A stretch of 64,000 nucleotides of DNA from Pleurodeles waltl (GCF_031143425.1 NC_090446.1:654059717-654123716); one strand, 5' to 3'. Positions 34,679 to 46,867 are shown, counted from the stretch's first letter. The notes: generated from the letters alone by a model not told the origin. Program-made: numbers and translations.

Positions 34679-36101
34679 TGTTAGAAATTGCTTTTCTGGT
34701 TAGCTAGGTTATGCACCTCAGCCAGGCAGAACCCACCACTCTAGCCAGGGTAAGTAGATTACATGCTAAAGATAACCTCTACTTACCCTCTGGTAGCTTG
34801 GCACTGAGCAATCAGGCTAACTGAAGTGGCAATGGGTATTTGTGCAATCCTCAAATAATGATAACAGTGAACCACCACAGAAAAATAAACCCCATACAAG
34901 GGCCTAGCAAACAAAATGACAGTACTTAAATAAGGAAATTAAGGTCAGAGCACTTGTTGGGAAGTTAGGTGCTTAAGTAATAAGTATAGCAGAACTATGG
35001 CCCAGCCCCCAGGCAGCTCTCCGAGTGCAGCCGCAGCTCTTCAGACCATGTCAGGGCACCCGTCTGGAGAAAGGGAGTCCCGGCAGGGTCCTGGGGCTTG
35101 TTAGGGCACCTCTCCCTTTTCCAGATGCCTACGGGACACCGGGGGCTGCCTTATTCTAAGGTGCAGTCCTGAGCGATTGGAGTTGCTGTGGAACGGTTCG
35201 TTCGGCTGGGTTGAGACATGCCCGCAGCAGGGCAGGAGAGGAACAGGTCACTTTCAACAGGTATGGCACTGGGGGGCTGCACTAGGGGTTGCTCTGGATC
35301 ATGCTACCATGCTTTTAATTGCTTCCAGTGCAGGTGACACCCAGAGGTATGTGGCAGTGGCCGCTGGGCATCTCGGTCAAGCCGGGGCTTGGACAGCACA
35401 CGGCAAGGAGTGCTGATTAAGGCAAGTGCAAGAATTACAGCCGTAGGCCGCAGATTGCAGGCTTTACAAATCCTCAAGAGGACTTAGCAGGAAAGGTAGA
35501 TAAGCAAGCCATTTTGGACACTCTGGGTTCCAGGGAGATGATCTTTGAATCCTTGGGGTGCAGAGCAGAGATCGGCAGGCAGCAGGGCAGCACAACAGGG
35601 GAGAGCAGCAGTTCCTGGAAACAGTCAAATCTGGCAAAATGGGGATCTAGGCACACAGCAGTCCTCACTCCAGCAGAGTCCCCTTGAGTTCAGAAGTGCA
35701 CTACTTTAGTTGGTCAAAAGACCCAGTTCTTATACTGACATTTGGCTTTGATGTAGGGGTGACTACAAAAGAATTCTTGTGAAGTGCACAGGTCCCCCTT
35801 TCAGGTCAGTCCCGGCTCTAGACTGCCAGTGAGAAGTAATCAGCCCCTTCTGTGGATTCTAGCCACTACCCTTTGAAATGTAAGTGTGAGACCTTCCCAA
35901 CTTCCTCCCCAGGAAGACCCATCCGTATGCAGATGAATGCAGTTGTAGCTGAGTATCCTGTATTGTCGGTGGCTGAAGGGAATGCACAAGTGAAGCTGTC
36001 ACCTAGCCCAAGCCAGACGTGTATTGGAGATAGGCTGTAGGCACACAGGACAGAGAGTGCAGAGAAATGTCCACTTTGTAAAAGTTTAATTTCTAACATA
36101 G
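34679..36101 (-). mobile_element. 3' LTR of minus-strand Gmr1-like element, outer part
   Basis: On the minus strand this ends ...TTTCTAACA at 34679. Its reverse complement carries the same blocks as the ends of the other Gmr1-like LTRs: 'tggtagcttggca' (34793), 'ttgtgcaat' (34849), 'accaccaca' (34872) and 'agtccccttgagttcag' in the middle. It stops at 36101 with CATAG, the target duplication of the solo LTR inserted there. The sequence resumes at 49532 with CACAG and then matches the aligned LTR continuation in the copy at 57250-57340. The two pieces sum to about 2.1 kb. Confidence 0.8.
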
Positions 36102-38789
36102 TGTGAGAAAGTAGCCTCTTTGTAGCATGGTTACCCCTATTTGTGGCCTGTTTGTCAGTGTATTTGACTGTATCACTGGGATCCTGCTAGCCAGGACCCC
36201 AGTGCTTGTGGTTTTTGGCCTCCTTGTCAGTATGTTAGACTGTTTTTTCAGTATGCTTGACTGTGTCACTGGGATCCTGCTAACCAGGACCCCAGTCCTC
36301 ATGCTCTTTCTGTTCCCAAATTTGTCACTACATACTGGTAACCCAGTATTTCATTCCAAATTGGCTTACTGGTGCCCCCTTATAAGTCCCTAGCATATGG
36401 TACCTAGGTACCCAGGGCATTGGGGCTCCAGGGGATCCCTATGGGCTGCAGCATTACTTTTGCCACCCATAGGGAACCCATGCAAAGCCATTTTCACTGC
36501 ACCAGGTCACTTATTAGTCACCTATATGTCAGGCCTTCAAACCCTGAAGGCTGGGTGAAAAGTACCTGTGTGTGAGGGCACCCCAGCACTAGCAGAGGTG
36601 CCCCTACATCGTCCAGGACCATTTTCCCAGACTTCATGTGTGCGAGGACGCCATTTTACGCGTGCACTAGACGTAAGTCAATAGCTATGTCCAGCTTCAC
36701 AATGGTTACTCCAAATTTGGCCATGTATGGTGTCTAACACCTGGGCAGTGTACCCCAATACTGATTCCACTATTAGTTTTACAATTCCATGCACTCTGGG
36801 GGCGCCACAGTGGACCACCTGTACTGCCATACCAGCCTTCTGTGGTTTTCCAGGCAGCCCCTGCTGCTGCCATCTCACAGACAGGTGCCTGCCCTCCTGT
36901 TGCTTGAGCAGCTCAAGCCCAGGAAGGCAGAACAAAGCATTTCCTTTGGGAGAGGGGTGTTACACCCTCTCCCTTTGGAAATAGGTGTTACAAGCATGGG
37001 AGGGCCAGCCTCCCAGAGCCTCTGGAAATGCTTTGAAGGGCACAGATGGTGCCCTCCTTGCACAATTCAGTCTACACTGGTTCAAGGACCCCCCAGTCCC
37101 TGCTCTGGCGCAAAACTGGACAAAGGAAAGGGAAGTGACCACTCCCCTGTCCATCACCACCCCAGGGGTGGTGCCCTGAGCTCCTCCAGAGTGTCCCTGG
37201 GTTTTGACATCTTGGATTCCAAGGTGGTTGGGCACTCTGGGAATATCTGAGTGGCCAGTGCCAGTAGGTGACATCAGGACCCTCCCCTGATAGGTGCTTA
37301 CCTGTGTAATTAGCCAATCCCCCTTTCAGGGCTATTTAGGGTCTCTCCTCTGGGTGCTTACTCAGATTCGGATTGCAAGACTCCAGCAGGAATCCTCTGC
37401 ATCCTTTACTTCATCTTCTACTGACGGAACTGCATCTGGACCCTCCAGAAGCTCTACAAACTGCAACAAAGAAGCAAAGTCGACTTCTGCAACATTGTAT
37501 CTTCAACTCCTGCCAGCAACTGCAACTGTTTCCAGGTTGTGCATCCTTCAAGGACTGCCTGTCTTGAGCCTGCACCAGAAGAACCAAAGGAATCTCCCTT
37601 AAAGTGAAGGAGTCACTTCCCTGCTTCAGCAGGCACCCCTCTGCAGCATCACTGGTGGTGTGGGTCCTCTCTCCTGATGACGAGCGTGGATCCAGCAATG
37701 AGGTTGGTGGACTAAATTGACCCCGACAGTCCCAAGGTCCAGCTGTCCAACTTTGGTAGAAGTAAGAGCTTGCCTCCCCTCACAAGACAGTACCCCCATG
37801 TACCGCGTGACTTGCAGTTGCCAAGGATTGTGTGCGACCTTCTACAAAGTTCTTCATGCACAGCACAGCTTAGACCCCCCCACAGTCCATCCTGCGACGC
37901 AAAGTTTCTCCGGCGGTGTTGGATCCCTTTGTGTCGTGCTGCATGGGCCTCCATTTGCACCTTATTTGTCCCCGTGCTGTGGGACTCCTGTGCACTCTAC
38001 CTGGTCTTCTGAGGGCTCTCTGAGTTGCTGAGAGCCCCCTCTGCCTCCCCATCCTGATGGAGTCCACCAGGTCCCTCCTGGTCCCAGGGGGCGCCATTTT
38101 CTGCTAACCGCAAGCTTTGCATGTGCCAAGGCTTGTTGGCGGAATCCAGCAACTCAAACTAGACTGCAATCATCCATCCGGGGTGGGACATTTTCTGCAC
38201 CAACCAGAAACTCGCATCTGTCTTTTTGGGTGCATAACTGACTTTGTCTTCTCACCGGTGGTTCCACTTTTGCACCTTCATCCGGTTTAGCAGGGGTTTC
38301 TGTTCTCCCTGGACTCTTCAGTGCTTCTTGGATTTGGTCCCCTCCCTTCTTCCACAGGTCTTCAGGTCCAGGAATCCATCGTTGGTGTCTCTTCTGGTTT
38401 ATGCCTTATCTTCTATCACGACTTCTTGTGTGTTCTAGGAAACTTACTGTGATTTACTCCTGATTCCCTGGGCTTTGGGGTAGGGTTCTAGTACTTACCT
38501 TTGGTGTTTTCTTACACTCCCAGCGCCCCTGTACACACTACACTTGCCTAGATGGGAAACTAACTTTCGCATTCCATTATTTTAGTATATGGTTTGTGTT
38601 CCCCCTACGCCCATTGCAACCTATTGTGATTTTCACTATTTGCACAGTTTTCTAACTGGTTTTACAGCTATTTCTGCATTCTAGTATATATACTGTTTAT
38701 ATTACTTACCTCCTAAGGGAGTATAGTCTCTAAGGTATTTTTGGCATTGTGTCACTAAAAATAAATTACCTATATTTTTGTAACACTGA
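36102..38789 (+). mobile_element. Solo LTR of a second type, left part
   Basis: Starts TGTGAGAAAGTAGCC. It contains a near-direct duplication of a 'cactgggatcctgct.ccaggaccccagt' block (36174-36211, 36266-36297) and an AATAAA at 38760-38765. The element continues after the Harbinger at 49321-49531, where it ends ...CTCATA. The 5-bp flanks are CATAG (36097-36101) and CACAG (49532-49536), one mismatch. No internal coding region is present, so it is a solo LTR of about 2.9 kb. I recognise this LTR type from salamander sequence; family name not certain. Confidence 0.75.
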
Positions 38790-39584
38790 GGTGGTCATTA
38801 TGAGATTGGCGGTGTACTGACTGCCAACAGCCTGGCAGTAATTACCGCCAAATTATGACCATGGCGGTGAGACCTCCCATAGACAGCCAATGTACCACAC
38901 CAACCGCTAGGGCATTAACACTACTGACCACGGCGGTAGCCACCTACAGCCAGGTGGAAGTCAAGGTACCGCCCACCATAATATGACATAGCAATCCACC
39001 AGGATTTCCGGGGTGGTAGCAACACCATCAAAAGCCTGGTGGAAACACATCACAGAAAACAGGAGACTCACCTTCAGGGACACAGAGGACTCCGTGGCCA
39101 CCATTGATCCGGAACTCCAAGTCTTCCCGATGCTCTACCACGCCACGGCTGTCCTGGAGCACCAATGCCAACGAACACGACGACGGTGAGTACAGATGCC
39201 TAGCACACAAGAGAGGGAGGAAAAGGAGAGTGACACACACATAGACAACACACACCATACACACACACCACACACACATAACCAGCTGAGGAGTAAATCG
39301 ATTGTCACAGGACCCATGAGCAAATAATGCAAGGACAAAAATCTGAAGTACAAACACTGTAATTTGCTGCCAACAGCCACCATAATGAATAATGAAATCA
39401 AAATGTAGATGTCAATGTACAGATTGGGCCAATGGCCAGTCCAAAGTACCGAAGGGCCACAAGGCCACATGGCATCATCCAAGCCCCAACTTGACTCCTG
39501 ACATCATCCAGACTCCACTGTTCAGGGGCATCGTGTTGGAAATGAGCAGGCACCTCAGAAGGAAGGGGGGTTGAGGGGGCACCT

Positions 39585-39920
39585 CAGCTAGAGTGGGTAT
39601 CATGCCCACTGGTTCTGCAGGGGGCTCCTTGCCCAATAGTCTCCAGAGGAGAGTGTTAGGCCACAGTCTCTGGAGTGGGTATCATGCCCACTGGTTCTGG
39701 AGGGGGCTCCTTGCCCAATAGTCTCCAGAGGAGAGTGTTAGGCCACAGTCTCTGGAGTGGGTATCATGCCCACTGGTTCTGGAGGGGGCTCCTTGCCCAA
39801 AAGTCTCTAGAGGGGAGTGTTAGGCCACAGTCTCTGGAGTGGGTGTCATGCCTATTGGTTCTGGAAGGGGGTTCCTTGCCCAATAGTCTCTGGAGGGGAG
39901 GGTTAGGTCACAGTTCCTGA
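39585..39920. repeat. 82-bp tandem repeat, four copies (unit A)
   Basis: Units anchored on 'gagtgggt.tcatgcc' at 39591, 39673, 39755 and 39837: exactly 82 bases apart and nearly identical. Unit B has only three (43800-44050), which accounts for the 81-82-base shift between the units. Confidence 0.92.
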
Positions 39921-40257
39921 AGGGTGGGCTACATGACCTCAGGTGGTGGAGGGGGCTCCTTGAAATCAGGTGGCAGAGGGGGATCCTTGGGTTCTTTCTT
40001 GTGACGGGCCCCCTTGGCCTTTGTCATGCGACTTGTGTCCTTGCCTTCAGATCTAGGAGGTGCCTCCACTGACGCGTCCTCTGTCCCTTAGGTTTCGCCA
40101 CCCTAGACCTCAGTTTTTGAGGCAGAGGTGTGGTCTTACTGGGAGTGGCTGCCATCCCACTCAGGGGCCCCTCAGTGCCAGCAGCAGATTTTATGGTGGG
40201 AGCAGTTGCAGACTGCTTGGCTGAGGTGCTGGGCTGGGTGGTGGGGACCCTGCACTT

Positions 40258-41405
40258 ATGGGCAGGATGGGGGGAGGGAGAGGGAAGGGGTCAAGATTTG
40301 CAAGTAAAAGCTTCTTAGTGACTTTGGGACGGGATGTGGAAGGAGGGATGAGAGTGGAGGTAGAGGGAGTGGTTGTAGGGGGTGTACGTCTGCTGGACTT
40401 GGGTACAGGTGCATGGACAGTGTGCGTGTGTGAGGTGGATGGCTGTTGGGTGTCTGAGTGCAAGCGTTTATGTTTCTTAGGAGGGGGCAGACTGGGTGGG
40501 AGAGGACAAACAGGATGTGTGGATGGATGTGGTGGAGGTGTCTGCAAGTGAGGTGGGTGTGCTGCATGAAGAAGTGGTGGTAGCTGTTGATGCAGTACAT
40601 GCAGGTGTGAGTGCGGATGTGACTGTGAAGGAGGAGGGGAAGACAGTGGAGACAGTGGATTTTGTTGTGTGTGTAACTGTGTTGTTTGTGTGAGTGTTTG
40701 TGGCTTTTAGTTTGGTGCCTGTGTTTGTCTGTGCCACTCTTGTGTGATGTTTTGTGTGCATGCTTGTCTCTGTGTGTGCATGGGTTGGGGTTGAAGAGAC
40801 TAGGACTGGGAAGTGGTAGTTGGAGGGGGTGGACGGTAGGACAGGGACACTGGCTGCCATCAGAGAGGAGGCCAGAGCCTGAAATGATGTCTGTAGGGCC
40901 GCCAAGACACGGTGAAAGCCCTACAGGAAGGCATTGCATTGCTGCCTCTGGGATGCCAGCCCCTGGATGGCATTCACTATGGTTGTCTGCTCTACAGAGA
41001 TGGCTCTCAGGAGATCAATAGCCTCCTCACTGAGGGCAGCAGGGCTCACTGAGGCAGAGCCTGAGGTGCCTGGGACAAAGGAGATGCCCACCCTCCTGGT
41101 TGAGCAGGCACAGGCAATTCAGTGGGGGCTACTGGGAGGGCAGTGCTGGTACGGGTGGTGGCCGCTGTACCTGTAGCTGGGGTGGTTCCAGAGGTGTCTG
41201 CCACCACCAGTGAGCTCCCATCGGAGGAGGTTTCAGACTCAGTGTTGTCACCTCCTGTCCCCACCGTGGTGTTCCCCTCGCCCTCCGTCCCATTGGTCCC
41301 TTCAGCATTGGTGGACTCTGCCTCCTCGGTCCCGTGGGCTGCAACTCCCTCACTCGCCGGTGCCCCTGCTCCTCCGCCAGGTGATGCTAATGCACACATG
41401 GACAG
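40258..41405 (-). pseudogene. 3' exon of the Harbinger Myb/SANT-type gene (unit A)
   Basis: Minus-strand counterpart of the last exon in unit B. The sequence after a likely acceptor (ending ...gcattag, near 41390) encodes a Gly/Ala/Ser/Thr-rich segment, then an alpha-helical stretch ending in 'FQALASSLMAAS', then a long Thr/His/Ser-rich low-complexity tail (40900-40260). In-frame stops occur after 'QALPQ' at about 41048, so the exon is broken. The upstream SANT exons are missing from this unit, so it can no longer encode a DNA-binding protein. Role inferred from the intact-order copy at 44.4-46.5 kb. Confidence 0.55.
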
Positions 41406-41728
41406 AAGAAAAAAGGTGGGGGGGGAGGAAGAAAGGGAGCAATGGGTCAATTACAGCACCCACACCACAGATGGCATACACATTACCATCACACACAGTA
41501 CTGTACTCCCTAGAGCCCCTTTTTAGCCAATGAGGAATAGCACGGCGGTGCAAGACCGCCCTCCTCCATGACGCCCAACGCCGGTGGAGTTACATCACTT
41601 CCACCTGTCCCTACATACAGAATAGGTGGTCACCATGTTATGGTGCTGGTACACAATCTTAAATTGAAAACTGCATCATAGCTGTCAATTGAAACATACA
41701 TTGCCATTTACATAGTCCAGTTACATAC

Positions 41729-42397
41729 ATGCTCAATGTACTGAAGTGGTGGTTCTATTTCTCAGTTTTTCACTTCCTTCTCACTCTTGTGTCCCTTAGG
41801 TACCTTCCACTGCAGAGGAATAGGAGGAGGAGGCAAGCCCCTGTGTACAGACCCCTTATGGACTTGGCTACACTGGAGGACAGGCACATAATACTCACCC
41901 ATAGACTGGACAAGGCCACAATCGCAGTGCTGTGTGCTCAATTGGAGGCTGATCTTATATCTGCTATCTGTCATTCCACTGGGATCCCCCCTCTTGTGCA
42001 GGTCCTATCAGTGATCCATTTCCTGGCAACTGGCTCTTTCCAAGTGACAATGGGCTTGGCTACAGGAATGTCACAGACAATGCTCTCAATAGTGCTGGCA
42101 AGGGTTTTGTTTGCCTTGCACAAACACATGTGCAACTACATCACTTTCCCCCAAGTAGACGATTTGGCCACTGTGAAGGCTGGATTCTATGCAATGGGAC
42201 ATATTCTAAATGATATTGGGGCCATAGATGGAACACAAATAGCATTTGTCCCTCCCCACCCTCCCCACCCCAGGCCATTGAACAGGTGTTCAGGATTTGG
42301 AAGAGTTTACACTCACTCAAATTCCAAATGGTGTGCCTGGCTGACCAGGCCATTTTTTGGCTGGAATCACAAAGTTCTGGACAATTGCACAGGATGA
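41729..42397 (+). pseudogene. Harbinger transposase (HARBI1-like), truncated, unit A
   Basis: 222 codons. Residues 24-150 or so follow the HARBI1/PIF nuclease pattern: a basic 'NRRRRQAPVYRP' start, 'HRLDKATIAVLCAQLEADL', 'LSVIHFLATGSFQ', 'TGMSQTMLSIVLARVL', 'YITFPQ', then 'DIGAIDGTQIAFVPP' with the first catalytic Asp of the DDE triad. After that proline stretch the sequence becomes unrelated and ends within 40 codons, so the second Asp and the Glu are missing. The first 20 codons are hydrophobic and are probably not the real start. With two of three catalytic residues absent, it cannot act as a nuclease. Same strand as the copy at 46868. Confidence 0.85.
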
Positions 42398-43794
42398 CAC
42401 AGTTCAAAACATTCCACATTTCTGTCAGATAAGTATGATTACTCAAGTTGTGTTCAAGGGTATTTATTGAAGTGAATATTATGAAGGAATAGTGCAATGG
42501 AATGAGGTGATGGTAGAGGAAAGTCTTCAGTGCTTCTTGGATTTGGTCCCCTCCCTTCTTCCACAGGTCTTCAGGTCCAGGAATCCATCGTTGGTGTCTC
42601 TTCTGGTTCATGCCTTATCTTCTATCACGACTTCTTGTGTGTTCTAGGAAACTTACTGTGATTTACTCCTGATTCCCTGGGCTTTGGGGTAGGGTTCTAG
42701 TACTTACCTTTGGTGTTTTCTTACACTCCCAGCGCCCCTGTACACACTACACTTGCCTAGATGGGAAACTAACTTTCGCATTCCATTATTTTAGTATATG
42801 GTTTGTGTTCCCCCTACGCCCATTGCAACCTATTGTGATTTTCACAATTTGCACTGTTTTCTAACAGTTTTTACAGCTATTTCTGCATTCTAGTATGTAT
42901 ACTGTTTATATTACTTACCTCCTAAGGGAGTATAGTCTCTAAGGTATTTTTGGCATTGTGTCACTAAAAATAAATTACCTATATTTTTGTAACACTGAGG
43001 TGGTCATTATGAGATTGGCAGTGTACTGACCGCCAACAGCCTGGCAGTAATTACCGCCAAATTATGACCATGGCGGTGAGACCTCCCATAGACAGCCAAT
43101 GTACCACACCAACCGCTAGGGCATTAACACTACTGACCACGGCGGTAGCCACCTACAGCCAGGTGGAAGTCAAGGTACCGCCCACCATAATATGACATAG
43201 CAATCCGCCAGGATTTCCGGGGTGGTAGCAACACCATCAAAAGCCTGGTGGAAACACATCACAGAAAACAGAAGACTCACCTTCAGGGACACAGAGGACT
43301 CCGTGGCCACAATGGATCCGGAACTCAAAGTCTTCCCGATGCTCTACCACGCCACGGCTGTCCTGGAGCACCAATGCCAACGAACATGACGACGGTGAGT
43401 ACAGATGCCTAGCACACAAGAGAGGGAGGAAAAGGAGAGTGACACACACATGGACAACACACACCATACACACACACCACACACACATAACCAGCTGAGG
43501 AGTAAATCGATTGTCACAGGACCCATGAGCAAATAATGCAAGGACAAAAATCGGAAGTACAAACACTGTAATTTGCTGCCAACAGCCACCATAATGAATA
43601 ATGAAATCAAAATGTAGATGTCAATGTACAGATTGGGCCAATGGCCAGTCCAAAGTACCGAAGGGCCACAAGGCCACATGGCATCATCCAAGCCCCAACT
43701 TGACTCCTGACATCATCCAGACTCCACTGTTCAGGGGCATCGTGTTGGAAATGAGCAGGCACCTCAGAAGGAAGGGGGTTTGAGGGGGCACCTC

Positions 43795-44050
43795 AGCTAG
43801 AGTGGGTATCATGCCCACTGGTTCTGGAGGGGGCTCCTTGCCCAATAGTCTCCAGAGGAGAGTGGTAGGCCACAGTCTCTGGAGTGGGTATCATGCCCAC
43901 TAGTTCTGGAGGGGGCTCCTTGCCCAATAGTCTCTAGAGGGGAGTGTTAGGCCACAGTCTCTGGAGTGGTTATCATGCCTATTGGTTCTGGAAGGGGGTT
44001 CCTTGCCCAATAGTCTCTGAAGGGGAGTGTTAGGTCACAGTTCCTGAAGG
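43795..44050. repeat. 82-bp tandem repeat, three copies (unit B)
   Basis: Same unit as at 39585-39920 with one copy fewer; anchors near 43800, 43882 and 43964. Confidence 0.9.
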
Positions 44051-44385
44051 GTGGGCTACATGACCTCAGGTGGTGGAGGGGGCTCCTTGAAATCAGGTGG
44101 CAGAGGGGGATCCTTGGGTTCTTTCTTGTGACGGGCCCCATTGGCCTTTGTCATGCGACTTGTGTCCTTGCCTTCAGATCTAGGAGGTGCTACCACTGAC
44201 CCCGTCCTCTGTCCCTTAGGTTTTGCCACCCTAGACCTCAGTTTTTGAGGCAGAGGTGTGGTCTTACTGGGAGTGGCTGCCATCCCACTCAGGGGCCCCT
44301 GAGTGCCAGCAGCAGATTTTATGGTGGGAGCAGTTGAAGACTGGTTGGCTGAGGTGCTGGGCTGGGTGGTGGGGACCCTGCACTT

Positions 44386-45528
44386 ATGGGAAGGATGGGT
44401 GGAGGGAGAGGGAAGGGGTCAGGATTGGTAAGTAAAAGCTTCTTAGTGACTTTGGGACGGAATGTGGAAGGAGGGATGAGAGTGGAGGTAGAGGGAGTGG
44501 TTGTAGGGGGAGTACGTCTGCTGGACTTGGGTACAGGTGCATGGACAGTGTGCGTGTGTGAGGTGGATGGCTGTTGCGTGTCTGAGTGCAAGCGTTTATG
44601 TTTCTTAGGAGGGGGCAGACTGGGTGGGAGAGGACAAACAGGATGTGTGGATGGATGTGGTGGAGGTGTCTGCAAGTGAGGTGGGTGTGCTGCATGAAGG
44701 GGTGGTGGTGGCTGTTGATGCAGTACATGCAGGTGTGAGTGCGAATGTGACTGTGAAGGAGGAGGGGAAGACAGTGGAGACAGTGGATGTTGTTGTGTGT
44801 GTAACTGTCTGTTGTTTGTGTGAGTGTTTGTGGCTTTTAATTTGGTGCCTGTGTTTGTCTGTGCCACTCTTGTGTGATGTTTTGTGTGCATGCTTGTCTG
44901 TATGTGTGCATGGGTTGGGGTTGAAGAGACTAGGACATGGAAGTGGTAGTTGGGGGGGGGTGGGCGGTAGGACAGGGACACTGGCTGCCATCAGAGAGGA
45001 GGCCAGAGCCTGAAATGATGTCTGTAGGGCCGCGAAGACACGGTGAATGCCCTACAGGAAGGCATTGCATTGCTGCCTCTGGGATGCCAGCCCCTGGATG
45101 GCATTCACTATGGTTGTCTGCTCTACAGAGATGGCTCTCAGGAGATCAATAGCCTCCTCACTGAGGGCAGCAGGGCTCACTGAGGCAGTGCCTGAGGTGC
45201 CTGGGACAAAGGAGATGCCCACCCTCCTGGTTGAGCGGGCACAGGCAATTCGGTGGGGGCTACTGGGAGGGCAGTGCTGGTACGGGTGGTGGCCGCTGTA
45301 CCTGTAGCTGGGGTGGTTCCAGAGGTGTCTGCCACCACCAGTGAGCTCCCATCGGAGGAGGTTTCAGACTCAGTGTTGTCACCTCCTGTCCCCACTGTGG
45401 TGTTCCCCTCGCCCTCCGTCCCATTGGTCCCCTCAGCATTGGTGGACTCTGCCTCCTCGGTCCCGTGGGCTGCAACTCCCTCACTCGCCGGTGCCCCTGC
45501 TCCTCCGCCAGGTGATGCTAATGCACAC
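44386..45528 (-). pseudogene. 3' exon of the Harbinger Myb/SANT-type gene (unit B)
   Basis: Minus-strand last exon. A plausible acceptor (...tgtgcattag, near 45520) precedes a Gly/Ala/Thr-rich segment (about 45520-45180) with an in-frame stop after 'QALPQ'. Then comes a helical stretch containing 'FQALASSLMAAS' (about 45000) and a Thr/His/Ser-rich tail (44980-44390). It follows the SANT exons in the right order and strand, as in the accessory Myb-like protein of Harbinger elements, which helps carry the transposase to DNA. Broken by stops; the tail is low-complexity and may not be translated. Confidence 0.55.
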
Positions 45529-45879
45529 ATGGACAGAAGAAAAAAGGTGGGAGCGGAGGATGAAAGGGAGCAGTGGGTCAATTACAGCACCCACACCACA
45601 GATGGCACACACATTACCATCACACACAGGGACCAAGATTGAGTAGTATGCACCACACCTGCATTCCATTGGCTCGGTAGCACTGCAGGATGTGAGCCAA
45701 ACACTGCCACCTGTAGCCCTCCTGGGACCTACAAAGCCCTGTCTGACATGGAATGCCACCTAGCTAGCTATCCATAATTTGCCATTCACCCATTTACCCT
45801 GAGTTGGACCACAAAACAATGTATGAGCTGGCATTTAGTGGCATCCACTGACTTAAACCCACCACCACAATCCTATGCC

Positions 45880-46160
45880 AGGTAACAAAGATGGATGTCA
45901 TACAGACTAGACTTGCCCCCTTGTGGCTGCTGTAATGCCCTCAAGTGCCCATCCAGCTCTGGGTAGGCCACCGCCAGTATGCAGGCACCACTCCCTTGTT
46001 GGGAGGCCTTCCCCAGCTGGGCCTCTGCAGTCTTGTGGGCCCAATGTCTCAGGTCCTCCTACTGTTTCCTTCAGTGGGAGCTCCGCCTGCTATAGACCCC
46101 CAGCGTCCGCACATCCTTGGCGATGGCACGCCACAATCCCTTCTTCTGATGGGTGCTGAC
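45880..46160 (-). pseudogene. Second SANT/Myb exon of the Harbinger accessory gene
   Basis: After a good acceptor (pyrimidine-rich tract ending TTTGCAG, 46167-46161) the minus strand continues the domain in frame: 'VSTHQKKGLWRAIAKDVRTLGV', 'YSRRSSH', then 'DLRHWAHKTAEAQLG' and an amphipathic region to about 45890. This is the second half of a SANT/Myb-like domain, with the conserved tryptophan of 'GLWRAIA' and the 'DLRHWA' helix. Two in-frame stops (TGA at about 46072, TAG at about 46060) fall where the family normally has Cys-x-x-x-Trp, so the domain is dead. This exon is absent from unit A. Confidence 0.8.
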
Positions 46161-46383
46161 CTGCAAAGGAAACACAGACAGAAGGACACCATTAACCATA
46201 CAATCCAGCCTGTCACACATATGGCCCACAAAAAGCATTTCCCCTCATCAGGCACACACATCACCCGGAGCCTTGCGTGTACACTACCACCAGCCCTACA
46301 TCCCACCCAAATGACACACTGCCACCACACACATTCATCTTCATGCAGCCTTGTCGCATGCAATGTTCCCATGGTGTGCTTAC

Positions 46384-46530
46384 CTGTTGGTCTGGAGGCC
46401 CATACAGCTGTCTATTCAGGGGTAGGACCCCTACCACCAGGGGCTCTAACTCTTTCAAATTGAAGGCAGGGGCCCTTTCCTCTGTCACACGGGCCGTGGC
46501 AGGTTCCAGACACGGGTCACAGCAGCACAT
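46384..46530 (-). pseudogene. First SANT/Myb exon of the Harbinger accessory gene
   Basis: Minus strand from a Met at 46530, reading 'ERAPAFNLKELEPLVVGVLPL' and 'YGPPDQQ' up to a consensus donor (CAG|GTAAGC at about 46383). Joined to the exon at 46160 through a ~220-base intron, the reading frame is kept and the SANT/Myb domain becomes continuous (first helix 'FNLKELEPLV', second 'GLWRAIAKDV'). The Met is the first in the open frame but an upstream exon cannot be excluded. Known role of the family: DNA-binding partner that recruits the Harbinger transposase to transposon ends. Confidence 0.75.
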
Positions 46531-46867
46531 GCAGTAGAGGTGTTACCCTGTGGAAAGTCAGGCATCAAGTGAGTCATGAAATGGCGGTCATGTCTGCGTC
46601 GGTGTACAACGTCACTGCTGCCGGTGATCTTCATTGGATACTGTACTCCCTAGAGCCCCTTTTTACCCAATGAGGAATAGCACGGCGGTGCAAGACCGCC
46701 CTCCTCCATGACGCCCAACGCCGGTGGAGTTACATCACTTCCACCTGTCCCTACATACAGGATAGGTGGTCACCATGTTATGGTGCTGGTACACAATCTT
46801 AAATTGAAAACTGCATCATAGCTGTCAATTGTACATACATTGCCATTTACATAGTCTAGTTACATAC

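Larger units (their letters stand above)
38315..42523 (+). repeat. Tandem duplication unit A
   Basis: The first copy of a duplicated block whose second copy starts at 42524 (offset 4209). It begins inside the solo LTR, about 475 bp before the Harbinger end, and carries the left part of the transposon. Differences from unit B amount to roughly 1-2% by eye over the first kilobase. Unit A has four instead of three 82-bp repeats and lacks a ~1.0-kb segment (present at about 45630-46637 in B) that encodes the SANT/Myb exons. Confidence 0.93.

Noticed and set aside
36789..37250. 153-codon plus-strand frame
   Set aside because: Within the second-type solo LTR; short, Pro/Cys/His-rich, without motif or support.
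40477..40905. Thr/His-rich 142-codon frame as an independent gene
   Set aside because: It is the low-complexity tail of the Harbinger accessory-gene exon and recurs in the duplicate at 44605-44991.
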